Positions 6,524 to 14,723 are shown, counted from the stretch's first letter. The stretch: 17,712 nt of DNA from Desulfobacterales bacterium (GCA_022361535.1 JAKSAU010000668.1:1-17712); one strand, 5' to 3'. A program made the numbers and translations. The notes: generated by a model from the letters alone, not told the origin.

Positions 6524-7759
6524 ATGGATGTTTTCGTTGCACGGCAACCCATATTTAATCTAAAAAATAAAGTGTTTGCTTATGAGCTGCTATTCAGAAA
6601 TGGGTTTGAAAACACCTTTCCGGACATTGACAGCGATTTGGCAACAACCACACTTTTGTCCAACACCTTTCTATCTTTTGAATTAAAAGACCTGCTTCGA
6701 AGTAAACCCGGATTCATCAATTTCACTAAACGGCTTATTCTCGAAAAAACGCCACTGCTTTTCCCTGAAAATCATATGGTGATTGAAGTACTTGAAAATA
6801 TTGAACCGGATGAAGAAGTTACCCGCAGTCTGGACGAATTCAGAGAGAAAGGATACCGGGTAGCATTGGATGATTTTTCTTTTGAGAAAAAATTTTCTCC
6901 TTTGATTGCTCACAGCGATATCATCAAGATCGACTTCAAAGAATATACGGTTCAGGAAATCGACAGCTTTATCCGGACCCTGGACCCGGAATCCATGCCA
7001 ATTCTTCTGGCGGAAAAACTTGAAACCTACGAAGAATATGAAGAAGCAAAAGAATTGGGATTCAGCCTTTTCCAAGGATATTTTTTCTCAAAACCCGAAA
7101 TCATTAGCCGTTCGGACATACCGGCTAGCCAAGCCATTAAACTTCAACTCATCAGTGAGTTGAGGAAAAAGGAATTCAGCAGGGGAAAGATCCAGGAACT
7201 CATAAAAAAGGATGTTGCTATTTCCTTTAAGCTTCTAAAATTTATCAACTCTGCTTATTATTACCGCCCCCATCCCATCAATACCATAAAAGATGCCATC
7301 ACCTATATTGGTATGGACGAATTAAAAAAATTTATCATGATCATGACTGTTTCGGATCTAAGTACGGGCCGGTTTGATGAATTACTGAGGCGTTCAGTGA
7401 TCAGGGCCAGGATGTGCGAAATGATCGGTACCGTTATGAACACAGATTTTTCAAATGACGAACTATTCACACTGGGCCTGTTTACTTTGATGGATGCGCT
7501 GATGAACACACGAATGGCGGATATACTGGAGAAAGTTAATTTTTCAGATAGAATGAAAGATGCCCTTCTGGGTAAGGATAAAGGCTTTAATCTTATTTTG
7601 CATATCATTGAAAGTTTTGAACGAGGGCAGTGGGAAAAGAAAATTTTCAAGGCCATTACCGGCAAAAAAATTGCCAACAAACTGCCAACCTACTACCTGG
7701 ATGCCATTAAAATGTCTGACTCCCTTTTTGAAACAGCCATTCCCAGTCCCTCGTCCTGA
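6524..7759 (+). CDS. EAL-HDOD (YuxH-type) signalling protein
   Basis: A 411-residue cytosolic protein with an N-terminal EAL domain (about 1-200) and a C-terminal HDOD domain (about 200-395), opening MDVFVARQPIF as is typical for the YuxH-like class. EAL domains hydrolyse or bind c-di-GMP. The usual catalytic set is present: E21 (ELL in place of EAL), N66, E88, D116-D117, K135, E164 and Q184 (QGYFF). The loop-6 DFG-T-G-x-S sequence is replaced by DDFSFEKK, so dimerisation or activity may be altered. The HDOD part has the characteristic ISFKLLKFINSAYY and YIGMDELKKF segments. The ribosome site is weak. It sits behind the GEMM-I riboswitch, so its expression is probably set by a cyclic dinucleotide. 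Its stop lies 29 bp from the convergent permease stop. Confidence 0.92.
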   Translation: MDVFVARQPIFNLKNKVFAYELLFRNGFENTFPDIDSDLATTTLLSNTFLSFELKDLLRSKPGFINFTKRLILEKTPLLFPENHMVIEVLENIEPDEEVTRSLDEFREKGYRVALDDFSFEKKFSPLIAHSDIIKIDFKEYTVQEIDSFIRTLDPESMPILLAEKLETYEEYEEAKELGFSLFQGYFFSKPEIISRSDIPASQAIKLQLISELRKKEFSRGKIQELIKKDVAISFKLLKFINSAYYYRPHPINTIKDAITYIGMDELKKFIMIMTVSDLSTGRFDELLRRSVIRARMCEMIGTVMNTDFSNDELFTLGLFTLMDALMNTRMADILEKVNFSDRMKDALLGKDKGFNLILHIIESFERGQWEKKIFKAITGKKIANKLPTYYLDAIKMSDSLFETAIPSPSS

Positions 7760-7788
7760 TCAACTATATTTAATACCCTGCTCTTTTT

Positions 7789-9186
7789 TTATTCTTTATC
7801 AATATTTGAAAAGGCATCTCCATCACCTTCAGGAGACTGTTGCCTTAAATCCTGTGGCAGAACAATATTCAAAAATATGGCTGTAAGGCCGCCCGTGGTA
7901 ATTGCTGAACCAAAAATCTGTTTTACCAAGGTCGGAAAAATCCCTAAAATTTCCGGCCGGAATGCGACACCAAGACCCAAGCCCAGGGATATGGCCATAA
8001 TCAGTACACCGCGGCGGTCAATGATACTTGAAGCGATAATCCGGATACCTGATGCGGCGACCGTACCAAACATGATAATCGTAGCTCCGCCGAGAACAGC
8101 ATTCGGAATAATGGAAAACAAACCACCCACAACCGGGAAAAGGCCGAATATAACCAAAAGCCCTGCTATCCAGAATCCGACCCGCCGGGAAGCGACACCG
8201 GTCATCTGAATCACGCCGTTGTTCTGGCTGAACGTGGTGTTGGGAAATGAGTTGAAAACAGCAGCCAATGCAGAATTCACCCCGTCTCCAAAAACACCGC
8301 CTGCAATACGCTTCATATACACTTCACCCTCAATAGGTTCGCCTGAAACCATGGAGGTTGCTGTCAGGTCCCCAATAGATTCCACAGTGGTGATCAAATA
8401 AAGCAATGCCATGGGAATCACATGGCCCCAGGAAATGTAAAAACCGAATTTAAACGGAATTGGTGCAGTAAAAAAACCAAGATTTGATAATTTTCCAAAT
8501 TGCACAAGACCCATGGCAGCCGCAGCCAGGTATCCTAAGACAAGGCCTGCAACAATGGCGCCCATCCTAAGCCATTGATTCTTGCTGCGATTCAAAATAA
8601 TTATGGTTGTAAGAACAATAAGCGCCAAGGTCAGATTTTGCGCATTTCCGAAAAGTTCCGGTTTATTGGTGAGCAACCATTGTCCCCCGCCGATATCAGT
8701 GATACCCACCCGGATCAATGAAAGCCCGATAAGCGTCACTACGATACCTGAAACAAGCGGTGTAATGATCTTTTTTAACAAAGGAATGAATCTGGAAAAA
8801 ATCATTTCAACAGGAGAGCAGATCAACGCCACACCAAAAATAGTTCCAAGGGCCTGCTCAGGCGTCCCGCCTGCAGCTTTAACTGAAAGGCCGATACCAA
8901 TTGACAACCCAAGAAATGTAAAACTAGTTCCTTGGATACTCAGGATCCCGGATCCGATCGGTCCAAATTTTTTCACTTGAATGAAGGTAGCCATACCAGA
9001 GACAAACAAGGCCATTGAGATAATATATGCTTTATACTCAGGCGGCAATTCCAAGGCTCCGCCAATTATCAAAGGTGGTGTAACAATTCCGATAAAAATC
9101 GCCAAAAGATGCTGGAGTGCAGCCAAAAATGCCTGGAGTGCAGGCGGTTTATCGTTCAGTCCTAAAATTACCTCTGATTTGTCCAT
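7789..9186 (-). CDS. Nucleobase:cation symporter-2 family xanthine/uric acid permease
   Basis: A 465-residue polytopic inner-membrane protein of the NCS2 (COG2233) family, which imports purines by proton symport. It resembles E. coli XanQ/XanP. The key polar residues fall in register: H26 (LQHLLA), E269 in TM8 (VESIGDLTATS), D301, and Q321-N322 in the signature QNNGVIQMTGVASRRVGFW. By comparison XanQ has H31, E272, D304, Q324 and N325. About 12-14 hydrophobic segments are evident. The ATG at 9186 has AAGGAG six to seven bases upstream (start of CATGAG-ATG). No purine-degradation genes are beside it, so its physiological partner is elsewhere. Xanthine or urate is the likely substrate; uracil is less likely given the Q-N-N signature. 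Confidence 0.9.
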   Translation of the reverse strand: MDKSEVILGLNDKPPALQAFLAALQHLLAIFIGIVTPPLIIGGALELPPEYKAYIISMALFVSGMATFIQVKKFGPIGSGILSIQGTSFTFLGLSIGIGLSVKAAGGTPEQALGTIFGVALICSPVEMIFSRFIPLLKKIITPLVSGIVVTLIGLSLIRVGITDIGGGQWLLTNKPELFGNAQNLTLALIVLTTIIILNRSKNQWLRMGAIVAGLVLGYLAAAAMGLVQFGKLSNLGFFTAPIPFKFGFYISWGHVIPMALLYLITTVESIGDLTATSMVSGEPIEGEVYMKRIAGGVFGDGVNSALAAVFNSFPNTTFSQNNGVIQMTGVASRRVGFWIAGLLVIFGLFPVVGGLFSIIPNAVLGGATIIMFGTVAASGIRIIASSIIDRRGVLIMAISLGLGLGVAFRPEILGIFPTLVKQIFGSAITTGGLTAIFLNIVLPQDLRQQSPEGDGDAFSNIDKE

Positions 9187-9251
9187 CTCATGCTCCTTAA
9201 CAGTATTAAATTTACCATATTCAAATAGTTATCAATTATTTATCTAAATGC

Positions 9252-9279
9252 TTGACTCTTTTAAAAAAACTATTAATAT
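9252..9279 (+). promoter_or_regulatory. Probable sigma70 promoter of the IHF-alpha-like gene
   Basis: TTGACT at 9252-9257 and TAATAT at 9274-9279 with a 16-base spacer, embedded in A/T-rich DNA. The predicted start near 9286 leaves a leader of about 40 bases. The match is moderate. Confidence 0.45.
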
Positions 9280-9324
9280 AACTCAAGTACTCCCAATTTA
9301 AACGAAATAAAAAAGGCAACCATT

Positions 9325-9615
9325 TTGACCTGTACCAAAACCACACTCATCGAAAAAATTTCAGATCAGTTCAATCAAAAGCCTTCAGAGGCAAAAGAGA
9401 CCATCGAAACCCTTATCGAGATCATCAAATCTACCTTGGCATCGGGGGAAGATATCATGATTTCAGGTTTCGGTAAATTCCAGGTGATTGAAAAATCACC
9501 AAGAAAAGGAAGAAATCCTGCCACAGGAGATTCAATGATCCTGGACAAGCGGCGGGTGGTCACCTTCAAATGTGCAGGGAAACTCAAAGACCGTATTAAC
9601 AGCACCCCTAACTAA
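9325..9615 (+). CDS. ihfA: Integration host factor alpha-subunit-like DNA-binding protein (HU/IHF family)
   Basis: A 96-residue HU/IHF-family protein that dimerises, bends DNA sharply and shapes promoters and recombination sites. It opens MTCTKTTLIEKISDQF, close to the usual IhfA MTLTKADL start. It has the FGKFQV strand after ISG and the beta-arm SPRKGRNPATGD, whose Pro intercalates into DNA. Start is TTG at 9325, chosen because it is the codon that restores the normal family N-terminus and has AGG about 8-9 bases upstream. It is monocistronic, ending in a hairpin terminator that overlaps its stop. IHF commonly assists sigma54 promoters such as the one at 16017, but a link here is only inference. 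Alpha rather than beta subunit is likely, not certain. Confidence 0.88.
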   Translation: MTCTKTTLIEKISDQFNQKPSEAKETIETLIEIIKSTLASGEDIMISGFGKFQVIEKSPRKGRNPATGDSMILDKRRVVTFKCAGKLKDRINSTPN

Positions 9616-9635
9616 AAAAGCCGGCCGGGCTTTTT
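9615..9635 (+). terminator. Intrinsic terminator of the IHF-like gene
   Basis: AAAAAGCC (9615-9622) pairs with GGCTTTTT (9628-9635) around a five-base loop, starting at the last base of the stop codon. A competing GC-rich hairpin, CGGCCGG with CCGGCCG (9622-9643), overlaps it. The A/T symmetry means it can work in both directions. Confidence 0.75.
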
Positions 9636-9662
9636 GCCGGCCGACTTATTAAAAAACCTGCC

Positions 9663-9719
9663 AAAGGCTTGTCCGGGTTATCAACCATGGACAATGGCCT
9701 TTAGTTCTTTTCTTTTTTT
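9663..9719 (+). terminator. Second, long hairpin followed by a T-rich tract
   Basis: AAAGGCTTGTCC (9663-9674) pairs with GGACAA (9689-9694) and GCCTTT (9697-9702), with a TG bulge. GGTT/AACC closes an inner ATC loop. TTCTTTTCTTTTTTT follows at 9705-9719. It is a plausible second plus-strand terminator, or a shared one between the convergent genes. Confidence 0.6.
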
Positions 9720-9731
9720 GATCAGTATTGA

Positions 9732-10649
9732 TCAGTCAAACATACTTTTGAACAAACTTTTAACGCCTTCTTGTACTTCCTCAATAGTATTGTCTTTTGC
9801 TTCTTGCCGTGCAGCCTGCCCCACATCTTTTGCATCCTGCCCAAGCCCATAATCGTTGGAGGACTGTGAACCTTGGTGTGAAACCTGTTCTGCCTGGGAA
9901 TAGGATGAATCTCCAGCCGGGGCTTGGGGCATACTCCCTGCCATAGGTGACTTGCCTTCCACTAAATTCTGCATCATGGTTTTGGCCTGGTCTCTCATCA
10001 TCTGATCCGTGGCAGGATCATTTACAAAGTTAATACCCTGGGGCAGGTTAAACCTGGAAGTCGGAACACTTGAGGTCGTAATATCAGTTGCCTGTTGATG
10101 AATTTTAATCCCCATGGTGTCTCCCTGAATTTTCATGGGGACTTCACTACCGCTGATATTATAAGCGGTCGTTCCCATAAGCGTAACCTTGTCACAGGTA
10201 TACCCAAGAATGGTGGCGGCATTTTTCTCAAGTGAACCGTCCATCCCTTCAATGGTTGAGATCCCAAGTTCCTCAGAATTTTTAATGACCTTTTTCTGGT
10301 CAGCCGAAGACAGATTGTTGAACTCATCCTGCATTAGTTTTCGCATATTGGCCTGCTTGGTTCCTGTATTTTCAACAAGGTCTGCAGAATAAACCCATTC
10401 CGGCGTAGTTATAATGATTTCTTTCTGGTCTTGTGTCATACCGAACATCTTCATGGTCATGGTGGAGTACTCTGCTGTTGTCCGGCCATAATCTTTTATG
10501 TATAAAGTTTTTTCCCCTTTCATACTGCCGTCAACCTTGTATTTGACCGTTGCGGATTTAAAGGGAAGTTTTTTATCCCAGGGATTTTCAGAAGCTACGC
10601 TTGTGCCAACAAAAAAGAATACGAGCATAAAAGATAAGATGCGTTTCAT
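9732..10649 (-). CDS. Secreted (periplasmic) protein of unknown function, DUF4412-like
   Basis: A 305-residue protein with a clear Sec signal peptide (MKRILSFMLVFFFVGTSVAS, cleavage probably just before ENPW), so exported, with no lipobox. The mature part is beta-strand rich to about residue 220 (VKYKVDGSMKGEKTLYIKDYG, then an LGYTCDKV segment holding the only Cys). This resembles DUF4412/LolA-like proteins that bind lipid or act in the periplasm, but I cannot assign it firmly. Residues about 230-285 are Gln/Ser/Ala-rich and low complexity. The end (NTIEEVQEGVKSLFKSMF) is a probable amphipathic helix. AAGGA lies seven bases before the ATG at 10649. It is monocistronic. Confidence 0.8.
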   Translation of the reverse strand: MKRILSFMLVFFFVGTSVASENPWDKKLPFKSATVKYKVDGSMKGEKTLYIKDYGRTTAEYSTMTMKMFGMTQDQKEIIITTPEWVYSADLVENTGTKQANMRKLMQDEFNNLSSADQKKVIKNSEELGISTIEGMDGSLEKNAATILGYTCDKVTLMGTTAYNISGSEVPMKIQGDTMGIKIHQQATDITTSSVPTSRFNLPQGINFVNDPATDQMMRDQAKTMMQNLVEGKSPMAGSMPQAPAGDSSYSQAEQVSHQGSQSSNDYGLGQDAKDVGQAARQEAKDNTIEEVQEGVKSLFKSMFD

Positions 10650-10704
10650 TAGATTTTCCTTCTAAAATAGATTGATTGAACGATATATAGAACCAAATTA
10701 TCTT

Positions 10705-10733
10705 TGTATATGCCAGAATGATGTTCAAATCAA
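10705..10733 (-). promoter_or_regulatory. Possible sigma70 promoter for the secreted protein gene
   Basis: On the minus strand TTGATT (10733-10728), a 17-base spacer and TATACA (10710-10705). Each box matches four of six consensus positions with ideal spacing; the start would be near 10698. Tentative. Confidence 0.35.
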
Positions 10734-10792
10734 TATAAAAACATAGAAAGAATAAAGCGTATTTGCTCTGCTCAAGAAAGGGAAGATGTATT

Positions 10793-10826
10793 AATTCGCC
10801 TGGTAAGCGAATTCTTTATTTCGCTT
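10793..10826 (-). terminator. Two mutually exclusive hairpins at the thioesterase 3' end
   Basis: AATTCGC (10793-10799) pairs with GCGAATT (10807-10813), while AAGCGAA (10805-10811) can instead pair with TTCGCTT (10820-10826), which overlaps the thioesterase stop codon. Neither has a convincing T-run on the minus strand, so it is a weak terminator or an RNA-stability element. Confidence 0.35.
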
Positions 10827-11277
10827 AAAGGAATTTAGGCTGATCCATAGCCATGGCTTTTCCCGGCAATGCCATAAGCGACGATGTGCCATGTGCAATC
10901 AAGGTCTCGGACTGATCAAAAACCCTGGCTTCGGCATAGGAAATGGTTTTGCCGGGTCTGATACAAATGCCTTCGGCTCTTAAACGTCCGTTAACAACCG
11001 GAGCCAGATAATTGAGCTTTAAATCAACATTCACTAACCCTGCATCTTCCGGTAGGCGCAGGAATCCCGCCCAGAATGTAGCCGTATCGATCAGCGTTGC
11101 AATTACGCCACCATGCACAATTCCGTATGGCTGCAGATGGCACTTGTCCAACTCCATGTCAATTTGTGCATGGTCAAAAGAGATTTCGGCTAATGACATC
11201 TTCATGTGATGGGGATATGGGCTTGTGTTAACGACCTCTTTTAGGGCACCGACAAATTTGGGGTTTACTTTCTTCAT
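10825..11277 (-). CDS. PaaI-type hotdog-fold acyl-CoA thioesterase
   Basis: A 150-residue single hotdog domain of the PaaI/YdiI type, which hydrolyses aryl- or acyl-CoA thioesters in the cytoplasm. The family signature is GIVHGGVIATLIDTA, with HGG in the active-site loop and the D of LIDTA as the usual acidic residue. It is followed by VNVDLKLNYLAPV and RPGKTISYAEARVFDQ, all standard. The start at 11277 (ATG, MKKVNPKF) has only a weak purine-rich ribosome site (GAGA). It begins 32 bp after the terminator of the molybdoenzyme operon, so it is probably transcribed separately. The substrate cannot be told from sequence. Confidence 0.88.
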   Translation of the reverse strand: MKKVNPKFVGALKEVVNTSPYPHHMKMSLAEISFDHAQIDMELDKCHLQPYGIVHGGVIATLIDTATFWAGFLRLPEDAGLVNVDLKLNYLAPVVNGRLRAEGICIRPGKTISYAEARVFDQSETLIAHGTSSLMALPGKAMAMDQPKFL

Positions 11278-11318
11278 AAACGCTATCTCATGAATTCAAT
11301 ATATGTTTAAAAAAATGT

Positions 11319-11349
11319 GGCAGCCCCCGATTATAAACCGGGGGCTGCC
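11319..11349 (-). terminator. Strong bidirectional intrinsic terminator of the molybdoenzyme operon
   Basis: A perfect 11-bp stem, GGCAGCCCCCG (11319-11329) with CGGGGGCTGCC (11339-11349), and a nine-base loop. On the minus strand it is followed by ACA and seven T (11315-11309). On the plus strand five T follow (11350-11354). It starts just past the oxidoreductase stop codon. Confidence 0.92.
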
Positions 11350-11352
11350 TTT

Positions 11353-13593
11353 TTAATCTATTTGCTCAACACGACAAGGGACATACCTGTGCAACGGTGT
11401 TCCAATTGGGTCCCTATGTGTATTAAGGGTGAGACGGTTAACATTAATCCCATGAACCCGGCCTTGATAGTTGAGCCCGAATCCATGAGGAATAAGTACC
11501 ATGCCTTTGCCGACCTGTTCTGTGACCTGAATTTCGCCGACATCGCTGCCGGCCTCAGTTGTAATCTTAGCCTGTATTCCGTCCTCAAGCCCCAGTTCGG
11601 ATGCATCTGACGGATTCAAGGCAATTGTGCAATCCCTTTTTCCTTTGTTCCAATCCGGGTTACGCATCAAAGTGTTCATGGTAAACCGGGAATGCCGGCC
11701 GGCATTAAGAATCAATGGGAAATCATCAGGCATTTCAAGTCCCTTTGCTTCTTCTTTGGGACTTAAACCTTGTGCTTTTTCTGCCAGTTCAGGAATATAT
11801 ATTTCAATTTTCCCGGATTCCGTTTTAATACTGTCCATTGGATTATCTGTGTTCGCCTTTCCAACCCAAAGGCCTTGAGGCGTATCGATCAGCGCCTGAA
11901 AAATTTTATCGCCCTGGAAAATATCAGCTTCAAACCCGGCCCTGGCACCGTTCTGCTTGAAAGCTTCAGGTGCTGTCATAAGCATCCCCCAAAGAGCGGC
12001 TTTGGCTGCACTGTCCCATTCTTTTCCAAGGGTCTTTGCAAGTACAAAAGCCATGGCTTTAAATGCACGGGGTTCTTTGGCTGCCCAATTCATAAGTTCG
12101 CCGCCAAACGTCAGGCGATCTGACTTGGCCGCCTCGTAAAGGGAATCCGGGATATCCGGAATCAAGCCAAGACGATCAGCCAGCAGTGTATGGATCTGGG
12201 AGGCTTCCAGACATTCGCCCGGAGGCGGCACCAGGGGGCTTCGAAGCTGGGTATACACCTCAGGATAGGTCCAGGGGAAAAAGGTGGTATCCCAAGATTC
12301 GTAATACGATCTGCAGGGTAAAACGTAATGTGCCAGTCGGGCAGTTTCGCTCATAACAATGTCATTGACAACAAGGAGATCAAGGCGGTCAAATGCTGCC
12401 TCATAAGCGCTGGTATCGGGATATGATCGCAATGGATTGCACGCAGACACATATACTGCCCTGATCCGTTCTTTATGGTCTGACATGATCTCTTCGGGCA
12501 TGACTGCCGGAGGGAAAGACCCTGCGGCAGCAGGCGGCATATCTGTAGTGATGGTTCGCCAGGTTTTTGGATGTCGCTCATCTGCATGAAATCCCATGGG
12601 CATTGCCATCCCCGGGATCATATTGCCGCCTGGTGTTTGGAACACCCCGCATACAGCACCAAGAATATATAAAAAGTAGGAATTTAAGGTAGAGTGGCGC
12701 CCCATGTAAATCCCCAGATCCTGGTGAAAACTCCAGCGTTTAGTAACCATAAGGCGGCAAAACTCCTCCACCTGGTCATACTCCAGTTCGCAAACCTTGA
12801 CAGCCTCTTTTGCATCAAATCCTTCAAACCAGGGCCGCACCTTATCCCAACCGTCCACATGGGCGTCCAGATATACGTCCTTTTCTCCGCCGTTTTCAAG
12901 GATAATGGCTATCAGTGCTTTAATAAGAAGGGCATCCGTACCAGGACGTAACGCCAAATGGATGTTGGCAAGAGCTGCTGTTTCGCTTTTTCTCGGATCA
13001 ATGGAGACCAGAATCCGTTCCGGATCTTTGGCTATCTCTTTGAGCACAATTGGCGCACGGGGCATCTGATGGCTTTCCATCCCATTCCATCCCCATGCAA
13101 CAAGCATCTCTGTGTTATGTTCATCCGGGCCGGAAATATTGTACTGCTTGCCCATAACGCGGCCGGTCACCCACCAATGGCCGGAAAACTCCTGACCTGC
13201 CGAGGAATAGTAATACTGGGATCCAAGACCGCGCAGCAGACTTAAGCCGAAACCAGCTTCCATATGCCCGCCCTGGGAACTGCCTCCCATATAGGCCAGA
13301 GACCTGGGACCGTGTTCGTCTAAAACACTTTTCATCTTTTCTGCGATCTCATCTATGGCCTGATCCCAGGAAATGGTTACAAATTCACCGTTCACCCGCT
13401 TTAAGGGGTGTGTAATCCGGTCCTCCGGATACTGATGGAAAGGAATTTTTAACCCCTTGCGACAAACATACCCTTTAGATCTGGGGTTCTCCTTGTCCGA
13501 TTTTACTTTTGTAATTTTATTATCGTCAACATATACCTTTAGCCCGCAATTCTGGGCACACAATACACATCCGGTAGTTTGCCAATCACCCAT
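11353..13593 (-). CDS. Cytoplasmic molybdopterin (DMSO-reductase family) oxidoreductase with [4Fe-4S]
   Basis: A 746-residue complex-iron-sulfur molybdo/tungsto-enzyme. The N-terminal [4Fe-4S] site is C9, C12, C16 and C44 (CVLCAQNC, then CRKG). Next come ITHPLKRV and WDQAIDEIA, a molybdopterin-binding core, and the C-terminal MopB_CT barrel (LILNAGRHSRFTMNT, ALNPSDASELGLEDG, HGFGLNYQG). No twin-arginine signal is present, so it is cytoplasmic. At the position where Cys, Ser or Sec normally ligates Mo/W (about residue 134, in SSAGQEFSGHWW) I see Gln-Glu, so metal ligation looks atypical. The ATG has AAGGAGG upstream and lies 43 bp after the ferredoxin-like gene, so the two form an operon. The substrate is unknown. 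Confidence 0.9.
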   Translation of the reverse strand: MGDWQTTGCVLCAQNCGLKVYVDDNKITKVKSDKENPRSKGYVCRKGLKIPFHQYPEDRITHPLKRVNGEFVTISWDQAIDEIAEKMKSVLDEHGPRSLAYMGGSSQGGHMEAGFGLSLLRGLGSQYYYSSAGQEFSGHWWVTGRVMGKQYNISGPDEHNTEMLVAWGWNGMESHQMPRAPIVLKEIAKDPERILVSIDPRKSETAALANIHLALRPGTDALLIKALIAIILENGGEKDVYLDAHVDGWDKVRPWFEGFDAKEAVKVCELEYDQVEEFCRLMVTKRWSFHQDLGIYMGRHSTLNSYFLYILGAVCGVFQTPGGNMIPGMAMPMGFHADERHPKTWRTITTDMPPAAAGSFPPAVMPEEIMSDHKERIRAVYVSACNPLRSYPDTSAYEAAFDRLDLLVVNDIVMSETARLAHYVLPCRSYYESWDTTFFPWTYPEVYTQLRSPLVPPPGECLEASQIHTLLADRLGLIPDIPDSLYEAAKSDRLTFGGELMNWAAKEPRAFKAMAFVLAKTLGKEWDSAAKAALWGMLMTAPEAFKQNGARAGFEADIFQGDKIFQALIDTPQGLWVGKANTDNPMDSIKTESGKIEIYIPELAEKAQGLSPKEEAKGLEMPDDFPLILNAGRHSRFTMNTLMRNPDWNKGKRDCTIALNPSDASELGLEDGIQAKITTEAGSDVGEIQVTEQVGKGMVLIPHGFGLNYQGRVHGINVNRLTLNTHRDPIGTPLHRYVPCRVEQID

Positions 13594-13636
13594 TATTCCT
13601 CCTTATATACTACCCTGTCCCATATGCTTTTGCGTC

Positions 13637-14695
13637 CTATATATTTCCACGTTCTTTGGCCATGGTAAAATAGGTTTCAAATACATTGGCCGGTGGTTCA
13701 TAATATTCGTTCTTGTCCTTGGAGACAATCTCTATTGCGTCTACCGGACATTCCGGTGCACAGACCCCGCAGCCGATGCAACGGTCTGTAACCACTCGGG
13801 CTGTATCATCAATATCAATGGCATCCATGTGACACCGGTCTGCACACACCTCACAACCTGTACATTCGTCTTCATCCACCTTGGCATAGTAATTGGTATG
13901 TACGGCTTTTGCAGGCTGGTCGATTGTTTTAAGATTTGCAAGAACCCCGCAGCAACAGCCGCAGCACATGCAAATATTGGTCGGTTTTTTTGAATTCCCC
14001 GGCTGTAGAACCAATCCTGCTTTCTGGCCTTTTTCCAGAATTTCAAGGGCTTCTTTTTGGTCTATGGATCGACCCAGGCCATTCTCTTCATAGAAATAGG
14101 CACCAGCACCAAATGCCAGGCAGACTTCCATGGGATAGTCGCAACCTTTTCCGACCATGTCATGCTCTTTTCTGCAAATACACTCTGAAACCACAATTTT
14201 ACTTTGGGCCTTGATAATTTCCTCTGCAGCTTCATAAGGCATGACACTGTTTTCTGCGGTGATTTCCTGGGATACTGGGATGACCCGAAGTTGTTTGGTG
14301 TCGTGTTTGAGCCAGCTTTTATGCATGAACTGCGGCATGTACTCGTTCACCTCACGAATGAGGTCCTCGTCCAGGTTTTTAAGGTTATATTCCCAGATCC
14401 CGATCACAAACTGGGCTGCTGCATAGGAATTGGTTCCGCCCCTGCTTGACCGGTAAAGCAATCCTCTTTTGGACATGTCGTTTACAATCGGTTCAAGGGA
14501 TTGTTCATCCATGCCTAAGCGGTCGGCAATAGCTGCCACAGGTTCAGGCATCATGGTAAGTCCCAGGGCAATAGATGCCTCATCTTCTGTGAACAAGCGC
14601 TTGAGTATCCGGATTTCCACACCTGAATCCGTTGCAGGGTACCCGGCCGGAAGGGTATCCAGATGTTTAGCCAGCCGTTCGTATATCTCTGCCAT
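13637..14695 (-). CDS. wHTH-like / Cys-rich / 2[4Fe-4S] ferredoxin-domain protein
   Basis: A 352-residue protein in three parts. Residues about 28-85 look like a winged helix (EPVAAIADRLGMDEQSLEPI, then MSKRGLLYRS). Residues 172-249 hold ten cysteines (ECICR, C185, C192, then CMCCGCCC at 242-249). The C-terminus carries a bacterial ferredoxin pair with C278-C281-C284-C288 and C306-C309-C312-C316. In the first motif the usual Pro after the last Cys is His. The ferredoxin part should pass electrons to or from the molybdoenzyme encoded next; the middle cluster may hold another metal centre. AAGGAGG precedes the ATG at 14695, and the AraC-type regulator is divergent. The electron-transfer role is inferred from domains and operon. 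Confidence 0.85.
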   Translation of the reverse strand: MAEIYERLAKHLDTLPAGYPATDSGVEIRILKRLFTEDEASIALGLTMMPEPVAAIADRLGMDEQSLEPIVNDMSKRGLLYRSSRGGTNSYAAAQFVIGIWEYNLKNLDEDLIREVNEYMPQFMHKSWLKHDTKQLRVIPVSQEITAENSVMPYEAAEEIIKAQSKIVVSECICRKEHDMVGKGCDYPMEVCLAFGAGAYFYEENGLGRSIDQKEALEILEKGQKAGLVLQPGNSKKPTNICMCCGCCCGVLANLKTIDQPAKAVHTNYYAKVDEDECTGCEVCADRCHMDAIDIDDTARVVTDRCIGCGVCAPECPVDAIEIVSKDKNEYYEPPANVFETYFTMAKERGNI

Positions 14696-14723
14696 GTTGC
14701 CTCCTTAATGTTTTTTATCAAAT

